Assembly (NCBI GenBank): GCA_030638305.1
Contig: DAOWEW010000217.1
Span: 1-10,449 of the forward strand
DNA: 10,449 bases
Reading direction: 5' to 3'
DNA from: Desulfobacteraceae bacterium
Lineage (GTDB): Bacteria > Desulfobacterota > Desulfobacteria > Desulfobacterales > ETH-SRB1
The notes under the pieces are model-generated. The model saw nothing but the letters and a program-made list of their open reading frames with translations. It was not told the origin of the DNA and searched no databases. Positions 1 through 5,500 of the stretch are shown here, piece after piece; position 1 is the first letter of the stretch; each line of letters opens with the position of its first letter. The translations under genes were made by a program, and so were the position numbers.

Positions 1-1248
1 ATGACTGATCCTGACTGGGAACCAATTATGAAAATAGCAAGCGCCATAGTTACCAACCGCGGCGGAAGAACCTGCCATGCTGCAATAATTTCACGTGAAC
101 TGGGAATTCCATGTGCAATCGGCACTGTAGATGGTTCTGAAGTAATAAAAGACGGAACCAAGATAACTGTTTCATGTGCCGAAGGCGAAACAGCTTATAT
201 ATATGATGGGTTGTTGAAGTTTGATATTGAAAGAGTTGATCTTGATACATTGCCTCCAACAAAGACCAAGGTAATGATGAACGTTGGTATGCCGGAAAGG
301 GCATTTACTGAGTGCCAGATACCCAATGAGGGCGTAGGCCTTGCCAGGGAAGAATTTATTATCAATTCTCATATCGGTATTCATCCCCTGGCACTTTATT
401 ATTTCGATGATTTAAAAGCAAAGGCTGATGCAGGTGATGACAAGATCGCAGAAATTGTAAGCGAAATTGAAGCACGTACCACCGCTTACCCTGATGACAA
501 GAAACAGTTTTTTATTGATAAACTGGCAGAAGGCGTTGGCCGCATCGGAGCGGGTTTTTATCCTAAGGATGTGATTGTACGATTATCAGATTTCAAGAGT
601 AATGAATATGCAAACCTGGTAGGCGGTACTCTGTATGAACCGCATGAAAGCAATCCCATGATTGGCTGGCGTGGAGCCTCACGTTATTATGATACAAAAT
701 ATAAACCAGCCTTTGAACTTGAATGCAAAGCTTTGCTCAAGGCCAGAAATGATATGGGGCTTACCAATATTAAATTGATGGTTCCTTTTTGTCGTACTCC
801 CGAGGAAGGTCGTAAAGTAATAGAGGTTTTAAAGGAATTTGGGCTTGTTCAGGGTGAAAACGGACTTGAAGTATATGTAATGTGCGAGATTCCAAGCAAC
901 GTGATTGCAGCCGAGGCATTCAGTGATGTATTTGACGGATTTTCAATTGGTTCCAACGACTTAACCCAGTTGGTTCTGGGGCTGGACCGTGATTCGGATC
1001 TTGTAGCTCACATTTTTGATGAACGAAATGAAGCGGTTAAAACAATGATTCGTATGGTTATTGATGTAGCCAAGCGCCGAGGGAAGAAAATCGGTATTTG
1101 CGGCCAGGCTCCCAGTGATTTTCCTGAATTTGCCACTTTTCTTGTAGAGTGCGGAATTGATTCCATAAGTTTGATTCCTGATACGGTAATAAAGACCCGA
1201 CTGGCGATAGCTGAAAAAGAAAAAGAAATGGGAATAAAAGCCGATTAA
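1..1248 (+). CDS. ppsA: Phosphoenolpyruvate synthase (pyruvate, water dikinase), C-terminal half, 5' end outside window
   Basis: PEP synthase converts pyruvate, ATP and water to phosphoenolpyruvate, AMP and phosphate, a gluconeogenic step in the cytoplasm. The visible 415 residues start inside the swivelling phosphohistidine domain: TNRGGRTCHAAII (residues 18-30) carries the catalytic His26 that is phosphorylated. The PEP/pyruvate-binding barrel follows, with PNEGVGLAREEF (108-119), a GWRGASRYY motif (about 222-230), the GSNDLTQLVLGLDRDS signature near 318-333 and a late ICGQAPSD with the conserved Cys. The ATG at position 1 is an internal Met of the family motif MTDPDWEP, so it is not the true start. 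By comparison with E. coli PpsA (about 790 residues, active His near 421), about 395 residues lie upstream. The frame is intact to TAA. A small lipoprotein gene follows within 40 bp and is probably co-transcribed. Confidence 0.95.
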   Translation: MTDPDWEPIMKIASAIVTNRGGRTCHAAIISRELGIPCAIGTVDGSEVIKDGTKITVSCAEGETAYIYDGLLKFDIERVDLDTLPPTKTKVMMNVGMPERAFTECQIPNEGVGLAREEFIINSHIGIHPLALYYFDDLKAKADAGDDKIAEIVSEIEARTTAYPDDKKQFFIDKLAEGVGRIGAGFYPKDVIVRLSDFKSNEYANLVGGTLYEPHESNPMIGWRGASRYYDTKYKPAFELECKALLKARNDMGLTNIKLMVPFCRTPEEGRKVIEVLKEFGLVQGENGLEVYVMCEIPSNVIAAEAFSDVFDGFSIGSNDLTQLVLGLDRDSDLVAHIFDERNEAVKTMIRMVIDVAKRRGKKIGICGQAPSDFPEFATFLVECGIDSISLIPDTVIKTRLAIAEKEKEMGIKAD

Positions 1249-1285
1249 AAAACAAAGTTTCATAACTTATTGACAGGAGGTTATG

Positions 1286-1474
1286 ATGAAGATTGTACAA
1301 CTATTAGTACTACTGACGATCCTGACGATGCTGAACGGATGTTTCCTTACCAAAATAGTTTCCGTGCCAATGCGACTTGGAGGCGCTGTCATTTCGATAA
1401 TTCCTGTTGTGGGGAATACAGCACATGAGGCAATTGATAAAGCTGCTGAAATTGTCGACGAAGTTCCAATATAG
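1286..1474 (+). CDS. Small lipoprotein of about 62 residues, DUF6726-like
   Basis: The product has a Lys near the N-terminus, a hydrophobic core (IVQLLVLLTILTM) and a lipobox LNGC, so a lipoprotein signal peptide with lipidated Cys19 is predicted. The mature part is only about 44 residues: FLTKIVSVPMRLGGAVISII, then PVVGNT and an acidic helix ending DEVPI. This pattern resembles small proteobacterial lipoproteins grouped as DUF6726 (recalled, not searched). Function is unknown. AGGAGG at 1275-1280 lies 5 nt before the ATG at 1286 but only 2 nt before the adjacent in-frame ATG at 1283, so 1286 is preferred. The gene starts 37 bp after ppsA and may share its transcript. The hydrophobic glycine-rich middle could itself contact the membrane. 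Confidence 0.75.
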   Translation: MKIVQLLVLLTILTMLNGCFLTKIVSVPMRLGGAVISIIPVVGNTAHEAIDKAAEIVDEVPI

Positions 1475-1520
1475 TGCAGCAATGCCTATTTTGAAGAATA
1501 ACATCCTCCTATAACCCCAT

Positions 1521-1557
1521 TCAAAGGGGGAATTTAACGAAAGGATTCCCCCTTTGA
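1521..1557. repeat. Perfect 13-bp inverted repeat (hairpin), possible terminator
   Basis: TCAAAGGGGGAAT (1521-1533) and its exact reverse complement ATTCCCCCTTTGA (1545-1557) are separated by 11 nt. The hairpin lies about 50 bp after the small lipoprotein stop and could end the ppsA transcript. It lacks a T-run on either side, so intrinsic termination is uncertain. CCCCCTTTGA palindromes of this sort also occur as dispersed repeats in many genomes. It lies next to the group II intron relic at 1575-1608, so it may belong to that element. Confidence 0.6.
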
Positions 1558-1574
1558 CCATGCCGTCTCTCCCA

Positions 1575-1608
1575 CACATCGGACGTACGTGTCACGTATC
1601 CGGCGATT
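1575..1608 (-). ncRNA. Degenerate group II intron domain V-like sequence (relic)
   Basis: Read on the minus strand, this 34-nt block starts AATCGCCGGATACGTG and ends ACGTACGTCCGATGTG. Length and layout match group II intron domain V: a lower stem (CGGA pairing with TCCG), a short bulge, and an upper ACGT/ACGT stem with a small loop. Bacterial introns have a domain V of the form AACCGCCGG...TCCGGTGGTGTG, and here the downstream bases continue TGTGGGAGAG as in those introns. The lower stem has a C-A mismatch and a U-U, which suggests decay. No reverse transcriptase frame is present upstream on the minus strand, so only a 3' remnant is left. This call rests on recalled consensus; a covariance-model search would decide it. 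Confidence 0.45.
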
Positions 1609-1686
1609 CGGCTGGTCACAAACAGACATCAATAAAAATAGAGATCTGCTATGCCTTCGGGAACTACCTATGGCAATCAATAAATA

Positions 1687-1715
1687 TTGACATGGATAAT
1701 ACTATTAGTTATACT
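1687..1715 (+). promoter_or_regulatory. Sigma-70 promoter of the toxin-antitoxin operon
   Basis: TTGACA (1687-1692), a 17-nt spacer and TATACT (1710-1715) form a near-consensus sigma-70 promoter 31 bp before the antitoxin ATG. Confidence 0.75.
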
Positions 1716-1748
1716 ATTAATATTTAAAGGGGGGGGGTAGAATAGTAT
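1699..1748 (+). promoter_or_regulatory. Candidate antitoxin operator: two direct and one inverted ATACTATT copies
   Basis: ATACTATTA occurs at 1699-1707 and again at 1711-1719, spaced 12 bp start to start. The second copy overlaps the -10 box. The reverse complement AATAGTAT is at 1741-1748 and overlaps the antitoxin start codon. Ribbon-helix-helix antitoxins usually bind short repeated sites over their own promoter, so this is the likely autoregulatory operator. That role is inferred from position. Confidence 0.5.
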
Positions 1749-1995
1749 GGCGAACATTAAGACAGCTATATCAATTGAAAAGCCAATTTTTGACCAAATA
1801 AATGTTCTTGCAAAAGATTTAAATCTTACAAGGAGCCGTTTATTTGCAATGGCTGCTCAAGAATTCATACAGCGTCATAAAAATATTAAGCTTCTTCAAT
1901 CACTTAATGAGGCATACGATGATTTACCTGACTCCGAACCAATAGTGTTCAAGATGCGTCCGCGTCATTATAACATGGTGAAAGAGCAATGGTAA
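1747..1995 (+). CDS. MazE-type ribbon-helix-helix antitoxin, 82 residues
   Basis: The N-terminus KTAISIEKPIFDQINVLAKD (residues 5-24) followed by LNLTRSRLFAMAAQEFI (26-42) is a typical ribbon-helix-helix DNA-binding fold: a beta strand, helix 1, then a helix beginning with the T/S-R-S-x-L motif. The C-terminal half, with the acidic stretch DDLPDSEP (58-65), is expected to be the flexible toxin-binding tail. The protein should neutralise the downstream MazF-like toxin and repress its own promoter. The start codon lies 9 nt after a run of nine G (1729-1737), which is the only purine-rich ribosome-site candidate. The stop overlaps the toxin start by 7 bp, so the two are translationally coupled. 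Confidence 0.88.
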   Translation: MANIKTAISIEKPIFDQINVLAKDLNLTRSRLFAMAAQEFIQRHKNIKLLQSLNEAYDDLPDSEPIVFKMRPRHYNMVKEQW

Positions 1996-2414
1996 TCAAC
2001 CAGGGAGATGTGTTTTGGATAGAATTAAGTGAACCATCAGGGTCTGAACCTGGCTATCGTCATCCTCATGTTGTCATTCAAAATAATCTTTTCAATCGAA
2101 GTCGTATCAATACTGTTGTAGTTTGCACGTTAACATCAAACCTTAAGAGATCTAATGCGCCGGGGAATGTGACATTAAGCAAAGGTGAGGCCAGCTTGCC
2201 TAAAAAAAGTGTTGTGAATATTTCTCAGCTTTTCACCGTGAATAAAAGCGATTTATCCGAGAAAATCGGAACCTTGTCTAAAGATCGTATTTCCCAAATT
2301 TTAACTGGCATTAGACTTCTCACTGAACCAAGGAACGTGGACGAAATAACTTCCCCAACTATGCATCACAGCTTCAGGCCACCTTTATCCGATCTCAAAT
2401 CACAAAAATATTGA
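1989..2414 (+). CDS. MazF/PemK-type endoribonuclease toxin, 141 residues, with extended C-terminus
   Basis: MazF toxins cleave RNA at short specific sequences and arrest growth unless held by the antitoxin. The family fold is clear: GDVFWIEL (6-13), the loop GSEPGYRHPHVVIQ (18-31) with the conserved Arg24, NRSRINTVVVCTLTSN (36-51) with the likely catalytic Thr49, the GNVTLSKGEASLPKKSVVN region (59-77), and KIGTLSKDRISQILTGIRLL near 92-111. Family members usually end about here (roughly 110-120 residues). This one continues for about 20 more residues (ITSPTMHHSF...) with no feature I recognise, perhaps reading into foreign sequence. Translation starts inside the last codons of the antitoxin gene. 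The toxin appears intact. Confidence 0.88.
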   Translation: MVINQGDVFWIELSEPSGSEPGYRHPHVVIQNNLFNRSRINTVVVCTLTSNLKRSNAPGNVTLSKGEASLPKKSVVNISQLFTVNKSDLSEKIGTLSKDRISQILTGIRLLTEPRNVDEITSPTMHHSFRPPLSDLKSQKY

Positions 2415-2445
2415 AATAGATTGATATTCCATCAACTTTTGTGAT
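2399..2445 (+). terminator. Inverted repeat at the toxin stop codon, possible terminator
   Basis: ATCACAAAA (2399-2407) pairs with TTTTGTGAT (2437-2445) across a 29-nt loop that holds the toxin stop codon. The flanks GATCTCAA and CTGAGTC extend the pairing imperfectly. A second small hairpin, AGATTTGG (2461-2468) with CCAAATCT (2480-2487), follows. Neither has a T-run, so termination is only possible. The rest of 2415-2609 holds no recognisable gene; an 11-bp direct repeat ATTTGGACAAA occurs at 2463-2473 and 2549-2559. Confidence 0.3.
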
Positions 2446-2609
2446 CTGAGTCTATATTTGAGATTTGGACAAATTCGACCCAAATCTGTGCGTCTGCTTG
2501 GAGAAGTTAGTTCGGGCACTAGTTCGTCCATCTTCCCCAAAAAAATTAATTTGGACAAACGGGTTGCAATTTACAGGAGTTGGCAGAACTTATTTTGGAG
2601 TAAAAAAAT

Positions 2610-3359
2610 ATGAAAACAAATCGTTTTGTTTTAAGTGTAGTTTTAATTTTTTGTATAGTTTCTTGCGCTGCAAATATTGAAATGCGAAAGAAACAGGAAG
2701 AAGCGTCAAGAAATCTTGGTGAAGCATACATGCAGCAAAGAGATTTTACTTCAGCGCTGAGAGAATTTCTAAAAGCGGAAAAAATATACTTCAAAGATCC
2801 ATATCTTCAAAATGATCTTGGCCTTGCATATATGTCCAAGAATCGGTTGGACCTTGCTGTAAAACACTTTAAGAAAGCAGTTAAAATAAAGCCGGATTAT
2901 GCGCCGGCTATAAATAATCTGGGAACCGTCTATCTTGCCAAAAAAGATTGGGATTTGGCAATTGCCTGTTTTAAGGAAATTGTTGATGATATCTTGTATG
3001 CAACACCCCACTATCCTCTTACAAACCTGGGGTGGGCATATTACAATAAGCAGGAATACGAGCTCGCAAAAAAATATTACAACAATGCCCTTAATTTATC
3101 GCCGGATTTTATTATTGCCTTGCGGGGTCTTGGCCAAACCTTTCTTGCGATGGAAAGACCGGCAGATGCTGTAGCCTTGCTTGAAAAAACAGTGAAAAAA
3201 TATCCGCATTCTGCTGAATCATATTTTTATCTGGCAAAGGCATATGCTTTGTCGTACGAATATAACAAGGCGGTTAGAGCCTATAATAAGGTAGTTGAAC
3301 TTGCGCCCGATAGTCCAATTGCAGTTGAAGCTCAAAAAGAGGCTGAAAAGATAAAATAA
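2610..3359 (+). CDS. Tetratricopeptide-repeat lipoprotein, PilF/PilW-like, 249 residues
   Basis: A basic N-terminus and hydrophobic core end in the lipobox IVSC, so Cys19 should be lipidated and the protein anchored in a membrane, probably facing the periplasm. The rest is almost all TPR helices: clear repeats at about 33-62 (ending ALREFLKAEKIY), 66-99 (DLGLAYMSKNRLDLAVKHF), 100-133 (NNLGTVYLAKKDWDLAIACF), 137-170 (NLGWAYYNKQEYELAKKYY), 171-203 and 204-240. TPR lipoproteins of this size include PilF/PilW, which helps secretin assembly in type IV pili. No pilus gene is nearby, so that role is not shown here. The ribosome site TTGGAG is at 2593-2598. The stop is 29 bp before argJ, so the two genes likely form one transcript. 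Confidence 0.85.
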   Translation: MKTNRFVLSVVLIFCIVSCAANIEMRKKQEEASRNLGEAYMQQRDFTSALREFLKAEKIYFKDPYLQNDLGLAYMSKNRLDLAVKHFKKAVKIKPDYAPAINNLGTVYLAKKDWDLAIACFKEIVDDILYATPHYPLTNLGWAYYNKQEYELAKKYYNNALNLSPDFIIALRGLGQTFLAMERPADAVALLEKTVKKYPHSAESYFYLAKAYALSYEYNKAVRAYNKVVELAPDSPIAVEAQKEAEKIK

Positions 3360-3388
3360 GAGGGAATCTTTTTAGAGGAATTTCATAT

Positions 3389-4573
3389 ATGGAAAATTTA
3401 ATGTGTCCGGGATTTATGGCTGCAGGAATAGCTTCCGGACTTAAAAAGGCTGGTGAAAAGGATTTGGCCATTATTTTTTCAAAGATTCCCGCAAAAGTTG
3501 CAGGGGCTTTTACCAGCAACAAGATTAAGGCTGCGCCGGTATTGCTTGATATGGAGCGAATTCAATCCGGGATTGGTCAGGCAGTAATAGTCAACAGCGG
3601 AAACGCTAACTGCTGTACAGGCGATAAAGGACTGGATGATGCAAAAACCATGGCAGGATCTGCGGCCTCAAATCTCGGAATTCCTGAAGAATTGGTTCTT
3701 GTATGTTCGACAGGAGTTATCGGAGAGCCATTGCCGGTTGAGAAGATACAAAACGCAATCCCCGACCTTGTCGACTCTTTAAGACCCGAAGGAGTTTATG
3801 ATTTTGCAAGGGCGATAATGACATCAGATACTGTTCCAAAGACTATTTCAAAGCAGGGTACAATAGACGGTAAAACTTTTACAATGATTGGCGTTGCTAA
3901 GGGCTCCGGAATGATCCGCCCTGACATGGCAACCATGTTATGTTTTATCTGCACTGATATTGATGCGGACCATGACTTACTTAAAAAACTTCTTGATAAA
4001 GCAATTCAGAGATCTTTTAACAGGATAACCATAGATGGCGATACAAGCACAAACGATACGGTTATTATCATGGCAAATGGTCTTTCAGGTGCAGTTATTA
4101 AAAGCTCTGAACATATAGATTGTTTCCGGAATTTATTAGATGATGTCCTTATCAATCTTGCAAAACAGATAGTTAAAGATGGTGAAGGGGCAACAAAATT
4201 TGTCGAGATATATGTTAAGGGTGCTTTGTCGGATAATGATGCGTATAAAATAGCTGATACTGTTGCAAATTCCAATCTTGTTAAAACAGCGCTTTTTGGC
4301 GAGGATGCCAACTGGGGAAGAATCATTGCTGCAGCCGGAAGGGCGAATGTTCCTCTTGACCAGAATAAAATAAATATATCTTTTGACGATGTTTTGATGG
4401 TGAAAGACGGTATGGGATGCGGGAAGGCTGTTGAAGCCGAAGCGACCAGGGTTCTTATGAAGCCTGAGCTGTGCATATCTATTGACTTGAACATGGGCAA
4501 TGGGTGTGCATCAATCATTACCTGCGATTTTTCTGTTGAGTATGTTAAGATTAACGCTGATTACAGATCATAA
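3389..4573 (+). CDS. argJ: Bifunctional ornithine acetyltransferase / N-acetylglutamate synthase
   Basis: ArgJ moves the acetyl group from N-acetylornithine to glutamate, the cyclic step of arginine synthesis; bifunctional forms also make N-acetylglutamate from acetyl-CoA. The 394-residue length is normal. The family self-cleaves before a conserved Thr: here KGSGMIRPDMATML (171-184) places the cut between Ala181 and Thr182, giving alpha and beta chains with Thr182 as nucleophile. VNSGNANCCTG (68-78) and STGVIGEPLP (107-116) mark the oxyanion and active-site region. The C-terminus YVKINADYRS is typical. AGAGGAA (3374-3380) lies 8 nt before the ATG. Whether it is mono- or bifunctional cannot be read from the sequence. 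No other arg genes are in the window. Confidence 0.95.
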   Translation: MENLMCPGFMAAGIASGLKKAGEKDLAIIFSKIPAKVAGAFTSNKIKAAPVLLDMERIQSGIGQAVIVNSGNANCCTGDKGLDDAKTMAGSAASNLGIPEELVLVCSTGVIGEPLPVEKIQNAIPDLVDSLRPEGVYDFARAIMTSDTVPKTISKQGTIDGKTFTMIGVAKGSGMIRPDMATMLCFICTDIDADHDLLKKLLDKAIQRSFNRITIDGDTSTNDTVIIMANGLSGAVIKSSEHIDCFRNLLDDVLINLAKQIVKDGEGATKFVEIYVKGALSDNDAYKIADTVANSNLVKTALFGEDANWGRIIAAAGRANVPLDQNKINISFDDVLMVKDGMGCGKAVEAEATRVLMKPELCISIDLNMGNGCASIITCDFSVEYVKINADYRS

Positions 4574-4580
4574 AGAAACA

Positions 4581-4640
4581 GTTGCGGGTTACGGGTTACG
4601 GGTTACGGGTTACGGGTTGCGAGTTACGGGTTGCGAGTTA
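4581..4640 (+). repeat. Tandem heptamer array, 8.5 copies of GTTRCGR
   Basis: Units run GTTGCGG, then four GTTACGG, then GTTGCGA, GTTACGG, GTTGCGA and a partial GTTA. The array begins 7 bp after the argJ stop. It forms the left arm of an inverted pair with 4726-4756. Confidence 0.9.
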
Positions 4641-4756
4641 AAAATAAGATAATGAAAAGCTACAAAGACTTAGAAATATACAATTTGTCTTATGATTTAG
4701 GGGTTAAAATTCACAAAATGTCATTGCAACCCGTAACCCGCAACCCGCAACCCGTA
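4590..4756 (+). mobile_element. MITE-like cassette: inverted heptamer arrays around a four-helix-bundle gene fragment
   Basis: The 31-bp segment 4590-4620 is complementary to 4726-4756 with 29 matches, with a 105-nt interior. The interior carries the start of a four-helix-bundle (23S rRNA intervening-sequence protein) reading frame. Such genes are often surrounded by (AACCCGY)n-type repeats in environmental genomes (recalled, not searched), so I read this as a shrunken copy of that element. The right arm ends exactly at the start codon of the next gene. Confidence 0.55.
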
Positions 4757-4759
4757 TGA
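4652..4759 (+). pseudogene. Truncated four-helix-bundle protein (23S rRNA intervening-sequence type), 35 codons
   Basis: The frame begins MKSYKDLEIYNLSYDLGVKI (residues 1-20), then HKMSLQ. This matches the conserved N-terminus of the S23/IVP four-helix-bundle family, whose full length is about 115-125 residues. After residue 26 the reading frame enters the right heptamer array and is translated as PVTRNPQPV before TGA at 4757-4759. All of helices 2-4 are missing, so it cannot fold as the family does. The stop overlaps the ATG at 4756 of the following pseudouridine synthase gene in an ATGA arrangement, which could allow re-initiation. Its own ribosome site is weak. Confidence 0.6.
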
Positions 4760-5460
4760 TGCGACTTCAAAAATTTCTTTCATCTGCCGGATTTTGCTCA
4801 AGGAGAAAAGCAGAAAAATATATTAAGGATGGGCATGTCAAGGTTAATGGAGAGATAGTTTCTGTACTCGGTACAAAAATTGATCCGGAAACAGACCGTA
4901 TTCAGGTAAACGGAAAGCCTGTTGAAGCAAAGCATGATCTTATTTATATAGCCCTGAACAAGCCGGGAGGTTATGTTACAAGTTGCAGCCAGAAAGGCGA
5001 TAAAATAGTACTTGATCTAATAAATATTAAAGAGCGTGTATATCCTGTAGGCAGGCTTGACAAGGATTCTACCGGCCTTCTGCTTCTTGTAAATGATGGT
5101 GAGCTTCATCAAAGGCTGTCGCATCCTTCCTTTGATCATGAAAAAGAATATGAAGTTGCTGTATTAAAACCGATTTCAGATGGCGCTCTTCAAAAGATGG
5201 CCAAAGGCATGCCTATGATGGGTACGAAAACCAGACCCGCTGATGTAAAAAGAATTTCCGCAAAGGTTTTTTCCATCATACTTAAAGAAGGTAAAAACAA
5301 GCAGATAAGACGTATGGTCAGAAAGATGGGGAATCAGGTTGTTCGACTTAAGAGAATAAGGATTTCAAATATAAAACTTGGAAATCTCAATAGAGGGAAC
5401 TGGCGTTATCTGACAGAAAAAGAGAAACAAGAACTTTTCTTAGGAATATGGACGAATTGA
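4756..5460 (+). CDS. rRNA pseudouridine synthase of the RsuA/RluB/RluF family, RluF-like
   Basis: This cytoplasmic enzyme turns one uridine of ribosomal RNA into pseudouridine. An S4 RNA-binding domain covers about residues 2-50 (RLQKFLSSAGFCSRRKAEKY, then HVKVNG). The catalytic motif VGRLDKDSTGLLLL (98-111) holds the nucleophile Asp102. KNKQIRRMVRKMGNQVVRLKR in the C-terminal part is the usual family signature. The DHEKEYEV segment and the ending GNWRYLTEKE recall RluF (23S U2604), but the exact target is unproven. Start: ATG at 4756 or the adjacent ATG at 4759; family members begin MRLQKF, which fits 4759. No Shine-Dalgarno precedes either, because the heptamer array abuts the start; translation may depend on the overlapping upstream frame. 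Confidence 0.9.
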   Translation: MMRLQKFLSSAGFCSRRKAEKYIKDGHVKVNGEIVSVLGTKIDPETDRIQVNGKPVEAKHDLIYIALNKPGGYVTSCSQKGDKIVLDLINIKERVYPVGRLDKDSTGLLLLVNDGELHQRLSHPSFDHEKEYEVAVLKPISDGALQKMAKGMPMMGTKTRPADVKRISAKVFSIILKEGKNKQIRRMVRKMGNQVVRLKRIRISNIKLGNLNRGNWRYLTEKEKQELFLGIWTN

Positions 5461-5500
5461 CTTCCACGTTCCTAACACAAAATCTGATGGAGAACAGGAT

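Noticed and set aside
1310..1579. Minus-strand frame across the small lipoprotein gene
   Set aside because: It is antisense to the lipoprotein and covers the hairpin; the relic in this region is better explained as intron RNA than as protein.
2465..2680. 71-codon plus-strand frame before the TPR lipoprotein
   Set aside because: It overlaps the lipoprotein start in another frame, has no good ribosome site, and its sequence resembles no protein I know.
4006..4518. Long 170-codon open frame on the minus strand
   Set aside because: It lies wholly antisense to argJ, whose product is clearly conserved; no recognisable protein features.
4581..4640. Short regular repeats as a CRISPR array
   Set aside because: Units are 7 bp and contiguous, with no unique spacers and no cas genes.
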